Of a DNA stretch of 64,000 nt, positions 1 through 15,038 are shown in pieces. Below the pieces are notes generated by a model that was given only the letters and a program-made list of their open reading frames with translations, was not told the DNA's origin and ran no database searches. The stretch comes from Halichondria panicea (Eukaryota > Porifera > Demospongiae > Suberitida > Halichondriidae). The translations under genes and the position numbers were made by a program. Position 1 is the stretch's first letter. Every line of letters begins with the position of its first letter. The DNA lies in NCBI RefSeq assembly GCF_963675165.1, contig NC_087387.1, positions 4,800,990 through 4,864,989 of the forward strand. Reading direction: 5' to 3'.

Positions 1-4
1 AAAC

Positions 5-52
5 TTTGGTAAAAATTTCCAATAGGCTAATATTTTTTGCCTATTAGGCTGG
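5..52. repeat. Dispersed short palindromic repeat, copy 1
   Basis: The stretch has a dyad built from AATAGGCTAATA and its near complement TTTGCCTATTAGG. Almost the same sequence returns at about 20973-21022 inside catalase intron 6. Two copies in unrelated contexts suggest a dispersed repeat or the terminus of a mobile element. Family unknown. Confidence 0.6.
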
Positions 53-59
53 CTAAGTA

Positions 60-1003
60 CGGTGGCCCTGAGCGTTACTATTAGTTCACCTACCTTAGCT
101 ACTTGATAGTTCACCTACCTTAGCTACTTGATAGTTCGCCTACCTTAGCTACTTGATAGTTCAACTACCTTAAGTTTGTAGTTCAACAACCTTAGCTACT
201 TGATAGTTCGCCTACCTTAGCTACTTGATAGTTCACCAACCTTAGCTACTTGATAGTTCACCTACCTTAGCTACTTCGAAGTTGACCTTTGAACTGTATG
301 TTAATGCTGCTGGAGAGCCACGTGACTCAGAGCTCCATGTATATATACAGGTACTGAGGATTATCTGCAGCCGGTTAGTGCTACCTATAGGGTAACAGCA
401 ATGCAAGATGAGAGTACCGCACTTGATTCATTTGGAAGTTACATGTTATTCACAATACTAGCTCAGTAGTCTAATAGCTTGGGGCAATAGAGCTAGGATT
501 AAGAGACCTTTTTCTTCTCTTCCCCCTCCCCTCTGAGAAAAGGTCTGGCCCCAGACTAATACAACACATGCAGTTCAAGTTGTTCATGTTTATATCTCCT
601 AATCCCATCGCAGCACAAGAATTCTGTACTATACAATGGTTCTGGTGTGGTACTCTAGTCTTGCATTGCTGTTAGATAATCCTCAGTACCTGTATACGTG
701 CATATGTAGCTCTCATTATTGATCTCTAGTCGCTATGTACAGTACGGCTACAGCAGCATTAAATAGAATTAACATGCAGTTCAAAGGTCAACTGCAAAGT
801 AGCTAAGGTAGGTGAACTATCAAGTAGCTAAGGTAGGCGAACTATCAAGTAGAACTACCCAGTAGCTAAGGTAGGTGAACTACCAAACCTCTTATAACCC
901 AGTAGCTAAGGTAGGCGAACTATCAAGTAGAACTACCCAGTAGCTAAGGTAGGCGAACTATCAAGTAGCTAAGGTGAACTAATAGTAACGCTCAGGGCCA
1001 CCG
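60..1003. mobile_element. Foldback MITE with TA target duplication and subterminal tandem repeats
   Basis: The termini are inverted repeats starting CGGTGGCCCTGAGCGTTACT at both ends, flanked by TA at 58-59 and 1004-1005. This is the target duplication expected of Tc1/mariner-type elements. Next to each end lies a tandem array of about 22-25 bp built on CACCTACCTTAGCTACTTGATAGT; the arrays at about 80-285 and 785-975 are inverted relative to each other. The arms continue inward: the sequence around 345-368 is complementary to about 672-698, and 390-415 to about 636-665. No coding potential is visible, so it would depend on a transposase elsewhere. Confidence 0.85.
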
Positions 1004-1005
1004 TA

Positions 1006-3319
1006 GCTAAGGCCTAGCTATGCTCCAACAGCATTGCAACCACCATGTAGTGATTATCTGTTTTAGTCCACCCACACATCACAAAAATCAATTCAAAGTG
1101 AAGTAAAAATACTGACCTTACAGACTACTGCAGATTTTTCCACACAACTCAAGGGGATGTACATTTACTCTTACTTTCACAGCATTTATGTATATACTCA
1201 TTTATGCTTGATGCTCTTGATGCTCAAGTCAACAAGCCAATTGTGAGCCTATATACTGTGTATGGATAGTAAATACAGGCCCTATACATAAAGTTTTAGC
1301 TCATAATTATCATTTTGCCACAATGAACCCAAGCTACCATCGCAATCACTCAGTCAGACAAAATGTGAGAAATTTAGCAGATAAGCAGATATTATAATTA
1401 CTTGGCGAATGAGCTATTTGAACTTGGCAGTTTTTAATTTGACGTCTTAGGCTACTACGGCAATTAGGTCCACTGACTGGCAGTTTTAAAATCGCCAAAT
1501 TAATACACCCACCAAATCAGTTATAAGAGGTTTGCATTTTGCAGGCCATAATTATAGCAGGAGCCCATACAGAAAAGGAGCGGCTAACTTCAACGTATAC
1601 TCGGGAATCACGTTTCGTAATTGCCGGTGAAACCGCACTTCCTTGTATGGAAGCGACTAAGTGCTTGCAAACCGCAGCCCTGTGTTGCGTATAACACGTG
1701 TAGGGAGTCAACCACTTAAGTGACTCTGCATATATGGAAATGCGGTCATAACCACTTACGAAACGTGATCCCGTAGTCAGCCACTCCTTCAATTCTCTTT
1801 ATGGGCTCCTGATTATAGCAATTCCAAAATTATTTTGTTGGCTTGTTACTGACATCATAACAGAAGCCAACTATATTTACTACATTGTGGTTGCAGTGCT
1901 CTTGCAGTATAACTGCAAAGTACAGTGCTTTTCAAGTAGGTTGAATGTATAACTTGAAGATTGCTCTGGAATCGCCCCCTGTACTAACAGACTGAGATAG
2001 TGACTTAGAGGGAATTGTGGGCATGATTATGGAACAAGAGTAGGAGAATAACATCACTATTTGTTGTTATGAATTACGACAAAGCTCTTTGTATATGGTT
2101 GGGCTATATCCTAAATGAAGCCCTGACAAGTACGTACATGTAGTAATCGTAGCATTATACCAATCGGCCTGATACGCACAAAAAGCATGTACATGTACGT
2201 ACACAATGGTGTCCAATGGACGGGCTAGTGCACATACATAGAATAATTTTACAGGCATTTGTGAGGGTTACATACACAAAAGTAAAGAACCTGAGGCAAA
2301 AAAGAAGCCCAGAGTACAGGGCATAGAAAATACGACTGATACATCTTGATTCCATCATACTTACCTCAGCAGGCACAAACATTGTGTTAAGCAATCCAAG
2401 CAGATAGGGAGTTTTTTGGCCTGATGAAGAGCTGAAACTCCCCATTTTACTCCCCATCTGCTTGGATTGCTTAGGGCATGATGAAGCAATATTGAAAAAG
2501 CTGAAACCTCCCCCTCCCCGATTGGATATACAAGCTATAATTTTGACTTAACCCTAATACACACAATAATTGAGCACAAGGAATATGTTATAACTTGTTT
2601 ATATCCCGAGGGTATAGCAACATAACACTGTCTTTATAAACTGCACAAAAAAGACAGAGACAACTCTAGACACAGCTCCATCTCTTCTCTCTTCTAGACG
2701 CCAGTATCTGCAGCGTGAAGATTGGCAAAACTGACGAATGGCTTGACAAAAAGGAGTTCCAACGCTGAAATCTACAAACAGCCCCACCCCACTTACTGCT
2801 GCAAAGAAACAAGCCCCACCCCACTATACTACCCAGTGTAACTGCTGCTCGAACAGCCTCCACGGTAGTCTACCCTCGGCCTCATAACCAAGCCAAGAAA
2901 GCTCGCTTCTACACTGCTGCAATGCTGCAAAACAGCTCAAGCCACCAGCAAAAAGAGCCGCTACTAGAATCTACATGCATCACGAGGTCGATCTAGGATC
3001 AAGGAACACAGAATCTTCCACAAAATGAGCATTGGACCATTTTAAAACCTGTACGGTTACAAAGAAGAAACTCCAGCAGTGGTGAACATTCCTGCATGGC
3101 TGGACTTACTTTGATACTTGTTATTTCTCATGCGTATTAAATTTTAATCTGTCAAATGCCAGAGGGCGTTTTGCATTATGACTTTGCGGTTAGTGCATTA
3201 TGGTGCATATTGCACTTGGCAACATCGTAGCAACGGGATATAAATACAGTTATATTAACGGCACAGTTACCTTAACTTGTACACTAGTCTAGCTGTTAGA
3301 GCTAGTTTACAACACTTAC
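1006..3319. other. Intergenic, no supported gene
   Basis: No reading frame here has recognisable similarity or good codon structure. A strong hairpin lies at 2388-2413 paired with 2448-2474, with arms around AAGCAATCCAAGCAGAT. On the minus strand a possible exon ending about 2365, before a GTAAGT-type donor, reads through into this hairpin, but no family was recognised, so it is not called. Confidence 0.5.
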
Positions 3320-3394
3320 CATGAGGTCATTCTCCTGTTCTTTGATATCATCCTCAGCTGCTTCATTCTCGTAGCACTGTTCCCAATCATCGAC
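3320..3394 (-). CDS. Possible single coding exon, unassigned
   Basis: On the minus strand a 75-bp open stretch is bounded by a CAG acceptor and a GTAAGTG donor, in phase 0 at both ends. It encodes 25 very acidic residues beginning VDDWEQCYENEAAEDDIKEQ. The clean splice sites and length divisible by three suggest a real exon. No family was recognised and the neighbouring exons are not obvious. It lies downstream, in minus orientation, of the WD40 exon at 4730-4858 and could belong to the same transcript, but the residues do not match the C-terminal part of CDC20 as far as can be judged. A chance open stretch is possible. Confidence 0.3.
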
Positions 3395-3577
3395 CTGTAC
3401 AGTAAGCACACAATTATTATGACATACAGAGCAGGCTAGTGGCGGTCAACTGAACGTCCACAGTATGAGCATACAAAACTGCACATTCTGGAATAGCCAT
3501 ATGTACATGTAGGTATCAACAAGTTATGCATATCACATGTAATACTAAAATAGCAGACAAGAGATACACAAAATGCA

Positions 3578-3650
3578 TGTTATTATTATACCCTTAACCT
3601 TAGCAGTGTACACAGTATTATTATACCCTTAACCTTAGCAGTGTACACAG
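3578..3650. repeat. Two-copy 35-bp tandem repeat
   Basis: TATTATTATACCCTTAACCT followed by TAGCAGTGTACACAG occurs twice in direct succession. It is a simple local duplication with no coding content. Confidence 0.7.
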
Positions 3651-3936
3651 TGGGACCATAGGCTCTGTACACACACATTTTCAGGCGAGGTGAAGGTGTA
3701 TAATGCAGTAAAAACAGTTAAGAACAAGTGTTGCAAGCGTGCTCTTGCTAATGCCTCTCGTCATGTTTGTGCTTTTGCTCAAAAGTATTAGAGTGTTATA
3801 GAAGTATACAACACATAAAAAGTCTAACGAAACACGGGGGGGGGGCACAGCGTATACAACATACAAAAAGTACGTTATTATAATAGTCTAATGGAACACA
3901 GGGGGGGGGGTACAGCGTATGCAACAGCTTGTTTAA

Positions 3937-4448
3937 CCATAGATACAGGAAGAGAGGGATTGGCAACGGATCACGTGCGCCCATAAGCCACATATAAAAT
4001 TACATGAAATCAATACAGAGCTTGACAAGCCATCCGTGTTTCCCTCCCCAACGCGGTAGAACAACCTTTACGAACCTTTCCAAGCCCTTCTATTCGATGC
4101 CCCTTGCTTGTAGGCATCATTATTTTAGAGATGACAAAAACATAATTTCGATTGTTGTGAAGTAGCTAGAGGTACATGCGACACTATGTACCTCCTGCTA
4201 CTATAATATAGCTAGAGCTGCCTAACTAAGTAGTGTACTGTGTAGCATATGGCCTAAAGCACTGCATTGAACTGAAAGTCAAGCAGCAAAATTCTTATAC
4301 TGACAGTAAAACAATCGTTTGTCTCTTATTTTGTGTCTGGCCATTTTTCCCAACGTTGAAAGTAAACGGCTTCAATTAAACCGCAGGGAAACACGGATGG
4401 CTATTCGAGGCGCTTTTGTTACCAATCCCTCTCTTCCTGTATCTATGG
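3937..4448. mobile_element. 512-bp inverted-repeat element with TTTAA target duplication
   Basis: The ends are inverted repeats starting CCATAGATACAGGAAGAGAG, about 31 bp long with one mismatch. They are flanked by TTTAA at 3932-3936 and 4449-4453. A second pair lies inside: GCCATCCGTGTTTCCCT at about 4028-4047 and its complement at about 4385-4402. The TTAA-containing duplication recalls piggyBac-type insertion, although the termini do not begin with the usual CCY. It interrupts a run of ~80-bp repeats containing long G tracts (3836-3846, 3901-3910, 4486-4494). It is non-coding and non-autonomous. Confidence 0.75.
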
Positions 4449-4729
4449 TTTAACAAAAAGTACGTTAGTGTCTAATTGAGCATAGGGGGGAGGGCACAGC
4501 GTATACAACAGCTCGTAACATTGGCCTGTGACCCTATTATAAATGATGATACCAAAAGTGAGTGGGAGATATACATGCTGTGCAGGTGCACCTGAAAACG
4601 GGTTTTCTATAGAGAGGCTTTATTTGCTTATTTGCTTATTTGCCTGATTGAGAGGCATCTTTGTGTAGGAACATTTGCATTGGATGACTCGATCTAAAGT
4701 ACACGTACATGTACATGCAAGCTTCGTAC

Positions 4730-4858
4730 TCTGAAAACATCATAGTTGTCATCTCCACCTGAGGCTAAGAGCTGACCGTCAGGTGACCATCTGAGCCTGC
4801 ACACCTCCTGTGTGTGACCTTGGTAGCGTTCGATTGGAAGAGAGGCCTCTCGATGGTC
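4730..4858 (-). CDS. WD40 exon resembling CDC20/Cdh1 (fragment)
   Basis: A minus-strand 129-bp stretch runs from a pyrimidine-rich CTAG acceptor to a GTACGA donor and encodes exactly 43 residues. The middle reads [20 protein letters not shown] followed by GGDDN. This is the diagnostic blade of the CDC20/Fizzy/Cdh1 activators of the anaphase-promoting complex (family consensus GHxQEVCGLxWSPDGxxLASGGNDN). After GGDDN the match decays to YDVFR where the family has hydrophobic residues and Trp. No other CDC20 exon was found nearby. It may be one exon of a gene with long, repeat-filled introns, or a degenerate fragment. The WD40 assignment is firm; the status as a functional gene is uncertain. Confidence 0.45.
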
Positions 4859-5453
4859 CTAGGCAACAGATCAGAGGAATACCATGTGACTGCATGCAGA
4901 CATAATTGCTGTGGCCGAGAATAATTATGCTCTCGGTGCGCATGCGCAAGCGAGGTATACGGTAGTCCGTTTGTGTGTGTGTGTGTGTTAATGCTGAAAG
5001 TGAAAGTTATAGTCTAATGGAGCAGGGGGCATATACAACAGCTGCTATTTAGATCAGAATACACATCACCACGACGACTCACATCTCTTGACTGTAACTG
5101 TTTAAATACTGCCAGTTCAGTTCCTCACATCAAAATAGCGTCATTCTCAATGAATCCAAACTGTACATCACCTGCAGAACGAATAGGCAAATGGACCAAG
5201 TGAAATGTATGTGAGAAACAAAAACCTAAGGTAAATCGGCATGTTAATTATCCTAGCTTGCACTGTTCTGGACATTTACTGGACAGGTGTGCTTGAGCTG
5301 CAGAAAAGGCTGTGACAAAAAGCCATACACTTACAGAACGAAGATTGATCATGTCAATCATCCATCATTGGTATAGCCCAGAAGGTCTAGACCTTTTCGT
5401 CCCTAATGTTTATTGTGCCGGGACTCATCAGTGGACTGCACACGCACTCAGTA
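4859..5453. other. Non-coding stretch between WD40 exon and minisatellite
   Basis: No supported gene is present. It contains a short TG tract at about 4971-4988 and an ATAATTAT-rich sequence. A minus-strand stretch near 5115-5170 has a CAG acceptor but soon meets stops. Confidence 0.4.
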
Positions 5454-6170
5454 CCCGCGCACTCTAGGGTATACGGTAAGTGTATAATTTTCTATGTGTG
5501 TATTGTGTTGCAGTAAATAAAAAATGCACTTGCGCACACACAATACACACCAAGAAATACATACGCCCGCGCACTCTAGGGTACACGGTACGTGTAAGTG
5601 TATATTTTTCTATGTGTGTATTGTGTTTGCAGTAAATAAAAAATGCACTTGCGCACACACAATACACACCAAGAAATACATACGCCCGCGCATTTAGGGT
5701 ACGCGGTACGTGTAAGTGTATAATTTTCTATGTGTGTATTGTGTTTGCAGTAAATAAAAAATGCACTTGCGCACACACAATACACACCAAGAAATACATA
5801 CGCCCGCGCACTCTAGGGCACACGGTAAGTGTATATTTTTCTATGTGTGTATTGTGTGTGCAGTAAATAAAAAATGCACTTGCGCACACACAATACACAC
5901 CAAGAAATACATACGCCCGCGCACTCTAGGGTACACGGTACGTGTAAGTGTATAATTTTCTATGTGTGTATTGTGTGTGCAGTAAATAAAAAATGCACTT
6001 GCGCACACACAATACACACCAAGAAATACATACGCCCGCGCACTCTAGGGTACACGGTACGTGTAAGTGTATATTTTTCTATGTGTGTATTGTGTGTGCA
6101 GTAAATAAAAAATGCACTTGCGCACACACAATACACACCAAGAAATACATACGCCCGCGCATTTAGGGTA
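5454..6170. repeat. Minisatellite of ~112-119-bp units, each with an internal inverted repeat
   Basis: The marker CCCGCGC recurs at 5454, 5566, 5685, 5803, 5916, 6035 and 6154, giving six complete units of 112, 119, 118, 113, 119 and 119 bp. The last, partial unit runs into the next element. In each unit GTGTGTATTGTGTGTGC (or a one-base variant) is followed about 22 bp later by its complement GCACACACAATACACAC, so each unit can fold into a stem of about 17 bp. Apparent open frames here arise from the repetition and are not genes. Confidence 0.9.
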
Positions 6171-6471
6171 CACGGTAGATGTTTTTAATATATCTGATGA
6201 TAGATCTTGATTAGTGCTCTCGATCTAGTGGTGGTCTTGGATTTCCAGTGCCTTGCTGGTTCTCTAGATATGAAGGCCGAAAGTAGCTGGGCGTGGTCTG
6301 GCGAGTGGGTAAAGGGTCCTGTAATCCTAGGCCTTTACCCACTCGCCAGACCACGCCCAGCTACTTTCGGCCTTCATATCTAGAGAACCAAGCAAGGCAC
6401 TGGAAATCCAAGACCACCACTAGAGAGCACTAATCAAGATCTATCATCAGATATATTAAAAACATCTGCCG
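6171..6471. mobile_element. Near-perfect 300-bp palindromic MITE
   Basis: Two arms of about 140 bp (6175-6317 and 6332-6471) are almost exact reverse complements around a ~15-bp spacer. The right end reads CATCTGCCG then TA, and the left end reads TACACGGTAGATG, so a TA target site is likely, with a 2-bp discrepancy on the left. Two short mismatched patches exist, for example CTTGCTGGTT against AACCAAGCAAG. The left end abuts the last minisatellite unit, so the element inserted into or beside the array. Confidence 0.8.
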
Positions 6472-6836
6472 TAATCGGATCGCTGGCTATACCTTATTAA
6501 TTAATATCTCGAGCACAAAACACAGCACACAACAGCACACAACAGAACTGACACCATTCAATATTATGACACTCGGTGTTATCTTGCTGACTTGAACTGA
6601 TTCACGTATAAAGGTTGGTAAACATATATGTAACCACCTGTTATAATTATAATATAAGTGTTTGCATCAATCTCGGTTTGCTCATTCATACTTGACAAAC
6701 TTTGCTGCAAAAATTGCATCAAAAAAAGATGATCATGAAAGCATCATTGAGAAATGTAATAATATTATTGGTAGAGAGTGTATACACAAAATTCTTTAGA
6801 AAGAAATTCACAACATGCACATTGTGTATGATTCAG

Positions 6837-11243
<4,407 letters not shown>

Positions 11244-11337
11244 CTGCAAGATTATAAGTATACAGAGATTATAAAAGATAATTCTTAGGTCACTATATTT
11301 TTATTAGCGCTGCCTGCTATATACATAGGAATCTAAA

Positions 11338-11399
11338 CCTCTTAGGTGTAAGGATGGTACAGTGTATCCATCACTATACCATCCTTACACATAAGAGGA
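11338..11399. repeat. Short foldback, 21-bp arms
   Basis: CCTCTTAGGTGTAAGGATGG (11338 onward) pairs with CCATCCTTACACATAAGAGG around a ~20-bp loop, with one or two mismatches. It lies just upstream of the first recognised RTK exon on the minus strand. Function unknown; it may be a remnant of a small inverted-repeat element. Confidence 0.6.
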
Positions 11400-11534
11400 A
11401 GGAAAGCATTCACACCTGTCCTGAATACTGAAAAGGTGAGATGCAGCCTTATAACAGAGGAAGACTATAATTATACATTCATGCATGCATGTCTGCCATT
11501 AAATGCACTGTTAGTTGATGTGCTCAGTCGGTAG

Positions 11535-11833
11535 TGGCGGATCTAGAGAAGTATATAATTATAGGTGCTGGAAAAAGGCAAGGAAATACACGTGCGTCTC
11601 GTTTTGGGGACCACGCCCATTTTAGTTATTTCCGTAGTTTGCAACTGTACTATGTTAGTCCGCACTGCAGCAGTGCATATGCTAGTCATTGCTAGTTAGC
11701 TAGTTTATAAAAGAAAAAGACACAACTGTGTTAGATAGGTCTACAACTGCTCAGCTAGTTCAGTTTTCAACTGATCCAAGGTCATGCAAGGGTGCTTGAG
11801 CACCTCTGCTACCTGCATGCTAGATCCGCCCCT
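11535..11833. mobile_element. hAT-like small element with GGCGGATCTAG termini
   Basis: The left end begins GGCGGATCTAGA and the right end, inverted, (AGGG)GCGGATCTAGCATG. The termini match those of the larger element at 36275-37013 (AGGGGCGGATCCAGG). CAGGGGCGGATC-type ends are common in hAT-derived MITEs. The left terminus seems to have lost a few bases and no target duplication is evident. Confidence 0.45.
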
Positions 11834-12150
11834 GATCGGGGACCCTTGCATGTACACACACATGCACACCAAAGAACAGACTCAACTGATAATTAATATT
11901 TTGGCAGCCATTAAAATACACATCCTGTAACAGGACATGCATTGTGTTGAAGAAACCTGTGCACTGCTAATCTAATTAACTCCTGCTGAACTGAATGGAA
12001 TTCACACTCCATATACTCTATACTCCTAGAGACTAAACTATTATAGACTATACACTGGCTTGGAGAGATTTCATGGTCACATTAAGTTTGCGCTATGACA
12101 CATAAAGCTTGTTTGATTATTATAAGCGTATAATTCATACGTGGAAAGTA

Positions 12151-12592
12151 CGCACTTTAGAAAAGAACGTCTGATATTCATGGCTGATCGTGGTAGTGCA
12201 CGTCTCCAGTTTGGTTAGTTAATTACCAGTCTATGGACTTCTGCACAAGTTTCACATAGGAACTGACTAGACACGCAAGCCGTCACTGTTGCAGACGAAC
12301 AGTAGACTGGTCAAACTCCGTGTAGAGACTCGTGTTGCACAGTCAGCATATCTGATAAGATTCTAAGTGGCTGCGGTTTTCGTGACGTCACTATACTGCT
12401 GTGCTACGTAGAGTTTTCTAGTGGTACGTCACTATTAACGATCTTGCGGTAACCGCATCGGTTAGTTGCCACAAATATCGTGGCAAACCTTACACAAGTC
12501 TCTACACGGAGTTTGACCAGTCTACTGTTCGCCTGCAACAGTGACGGCTTGCGAGTCTAGGAACTGACCAGACGTTCTGTTCTAAAGCGCCG
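12151..12592. mobile_element. Inverted-repeat element with a ~85-bp insertion in its left arm
   Basis: The arms 12259-12330 and 12497-12569 are near-identical inverted repeats, including GCAAGCCGTCACTGTTGCAG. The outer ends CGCACTTTAGAAAAGAACGT (12151 onward) and their complement (to 12592) extend the pairing, but on the left about 85 bp (12174-12258) separate the outer and inner blocks. This implies a secondary insertion, or a deletion on the other side. No coding content. Confidence 0.65.
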
Positions 12593-12879
12593 CGAAACAG
12601 TGGCCATGAGTGCCATAATAATATTATGAATACTACATCAGCTTACGATTGCGTAGACACTTGGTTAATCCATAGCCCTGTGGAATGATCAGACTGGGTA
12701 AAAATCAGAAGTTTGGGAAATTGAAAAGAGTCTACCAGCTTGTAACTAGTCTAGCTAGACACTCACCTCCAATTAGGCTTGTACAAAAAACAAGGTAATG
12801 TAAAACTTGCATTACTTGTTAGGTGCAGCTTTGCATTGTCTGAGTAGAAATCTAGTGTGAATCAGCTAAGATTCTAATT

Positions 12880-13649
12880 AGTTGGGCAGAGTCCAACCAA
12901 CGCTTCGCTCATGGTTGGGTATCAGTACACGTAGCAGTTTTGTTCCAACTGCAAGAAATTTGCAGCCCAATCAGATTGCTGCGTTCAAGTGGGAAACCTT
13001 ACAGCTCAATTTAGCTGACAAGGCGAGCTGGGACACTGTATTTCTCTGGAGAATGCAGAAACAGCTCCTGCTGGATATCTAGGCTATATCTACTAGAAAA
13101 GAAGCATAGTCTATCTTAGCATCTGTGAATGAAGCTAGCTTGAACAGTAGTATCTTTGTATTAATTAATTAAAAGGACTTGTCTTTGTTTTAAGTTTTGT
13201 TGTGCTACCAATAAGATTAGATCATTAGTTTGGACAAAACCTGTGTTATGTATGCCTTCTTTGGTCTTCGAAAAGCTTCTCCAGAAGCCTTGGGGTAGTC
13301 TTATAGCTGGCTGTACCTCTCCTTGTGCTAGATGTCTAACTATTATGAAAAAGTTGATTTCTGCCTGTACTAAATCTTGTATTACAGGCTACAGTATTCT
13401 TCTACTTTCTCTAAGAGTCTGACGTCTTTCTTGAATTCCAAAACAACTATATAGCTAGATCCAGTCAGCTAGAAGAGCCATCCAAATAGTTAATTGATTT
13501 CTTTATATCGCACCCCGGGCCCCTGAGCCATGCGGTTGTCAGCCACATTATTAAACAATATTCATACTCTGTCTCAAGTACCGGAACAAAACTGCTACAT
13601 GTACTGATACCCAACCCAGAGCGCAGCGTTGGTTGGACTCCGCCCAACT
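12880..13649. mobile_element. 770-bp AGTTGGGC-family TIR element with ~11-bp target duplication
   Basis: The termini are inverted repeats of about 67 bp beginning AGTTGGGC(A/G)GAGTCCAAC at both ends. They are flanked by AGATTCTAATT (12869-12879) and AGATTCTAATA (13650-13660), an 11-bp duplication with one mismatch. A subterminal block AAATTTGCAGCCCAATCAGA near 12957 is shared with the element at 16150-16562, which shows they are one family. Short open frames inside have no recognisable product. The duplication length falls in the Mutator-like range, but no transposase is present to confirm it. Confidence 0.8.
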
Positions 13650-13660
13650 AGATTCTAATA

Positions 13661-15009
13661 GCGGAAGTTGTCTTTGCAGAGATGCAATAAATGATCTTTA
13701 CCTATAAATCTATCAAGTTTCACAATAAAAGAAAGAGATGAGTGCTCAAGATCATTCAGCAAATGGGAGCCCACCCCAGAAAAGAAGAAGAATTTTGAGT
13801 GTTAGTTTGCAGTGATCATGTTGCAGGAATAGTTGCTTCGATTCCGAGATCAGGCACTATCTCCAATGGAGAGACTTCTGTAAAAATATACCGAGCTCCC
13901 ATTTATTATATTTATTGTCTGACTACAGCCGTATATCGCTTGACTGCCTATTATATAGCTCACTGAGTGGTTGTGATTTGTGAGTATGCTACGCGTCAGA
14001 AGTGACCGCTATTAGTATATATAATAGTATCGAAGGCCACATTTCAAGGCGCTAGGCCTGTGAAGGAGGCTAATCACTCTGCTGCAATATAGATCTAAAC
14101 TTCAGTCTATAGCTCAGCTAATGCTTGTTTAGTACACGCACGTGTACGAGCTCTTGTACAAAGCTTGTAGAAGAAGTGCATAATTTGGCTCATCAAACAT
14201 TATTTTGAAATTAGCTCAAAATCTGGTATAGGATACAGGATAATTATAGATACATGATCATGAGCAGCATCATCAGCATCATCTACATCCTATTGTAGCT
14301 AGACAGAACATGTATTCATTATTCTTAGTCAGTTGGAAGAAAACTGCCCCAGCCCACCCACGCATCTTGCTGCACAGATTTTAGGATCAAACAGAGATAC
14401 TCTTTACCCAGATCAAGGCCCATAGGAAAATGAGTTTCACCTTTACTCTGAGGAGGCTGCCAGTAAGGCAAGTTAGACAGCTTATGAGGGGGAGCTGCAA
14501 GAGTGTTAGGTGCAGGCTAGTAGCCACCAGCAGTGTGCATCTCTCAAATGGCAAGGTAGCTTGCATTTGATGTATATAAATGGTAGCTCTGTTTAGCTAT
14601 ACATGTACCCATATAATTATATTAGCTATTGTAATTTACCTCTACAGCATAATAATTATTCTATAGCATTATTAGTTTCTCGTCCTCTCCCTCCTCTGCC
14701 TGATATGTCACATGATGCCACCTCTTGCACGTTCGTTTGTATTGCTGATCCGTGTGATTAATTAGCTTGGCGCGTTTATGATGTTAAAACCAATAATAAG
14801 GTACCAATGACAGGGTAGTATTTTCAGCCAAAAATGCATGCATATCTGGTCACATTGAATGATGAATAATGACAGGAAGTGAATGAGAAACTGATCGTTT
14901 TGTGGCTAATATCTTATGACAATTTAGAGCATGCAATTATATACGTCATCCCAAAAGAAGGGTGGCTGATTCATGAGATTAGCAATACAGTATAATAACC
15001 ATTTCAAGC
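13661..15009. other. Intergenic, no supported gene
   Basis: An AT-rich sequence with no convincing exon. A minus-strand open stretch near 13695-13790 ends in a GTAAAG donor, but its phase does not fit the RTK exons and no family is recognisable. The short motif GGCCTGTGAAGGAGGCTA at about 14054-14071 resembles the end of the TAGCCTC elements. Confidence 0.4.
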
Positions 15010-15015
15010 TTTATT
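15010..15015 (-). terminator. Polyadenylation signal of the hydrolase gene
   Basis: AATAAA on the minus strand lies 24 bases beyond the hydrolase stop codon, a normal spacing for a short 3' UTR. Confidence 0.55.
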
Positions 15016-15038
15016 TTTAACAAAAGAATCATTCGATG

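Noticed and set aside
2155-2457. Minus-strand frame of 100 codons
   Set aside because: Composition is unremarkable, it crosses a strong hairpin and a donor-like site, and no family was recognised.
5464-6104. Several open frames of 60-76 codons on both strands
   Set aside because: They repeat with the minisatellite unit and have no conserved family features.
5454-6170. Regularly spaced repeats resembling a CRISPR array
   Set aside because: Units are contiguous ~118-bp tandem copies without unique spacers, no cas genes are present, and the genome is animal.
12882-13082. Frame of 66 codons starting MGRVQPTLRSWLG
   Set aside because: It starts in the terminal repeat of a MITE, and its mirror image appears at the other end; it is not a gene.
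13690-13800. Possible upstream exon of the receptor tyrosine kinase
   Set aside because: It ends in a donor but in phase 1, whereas the first known exon requires phase 2, and the residues are uninformative.
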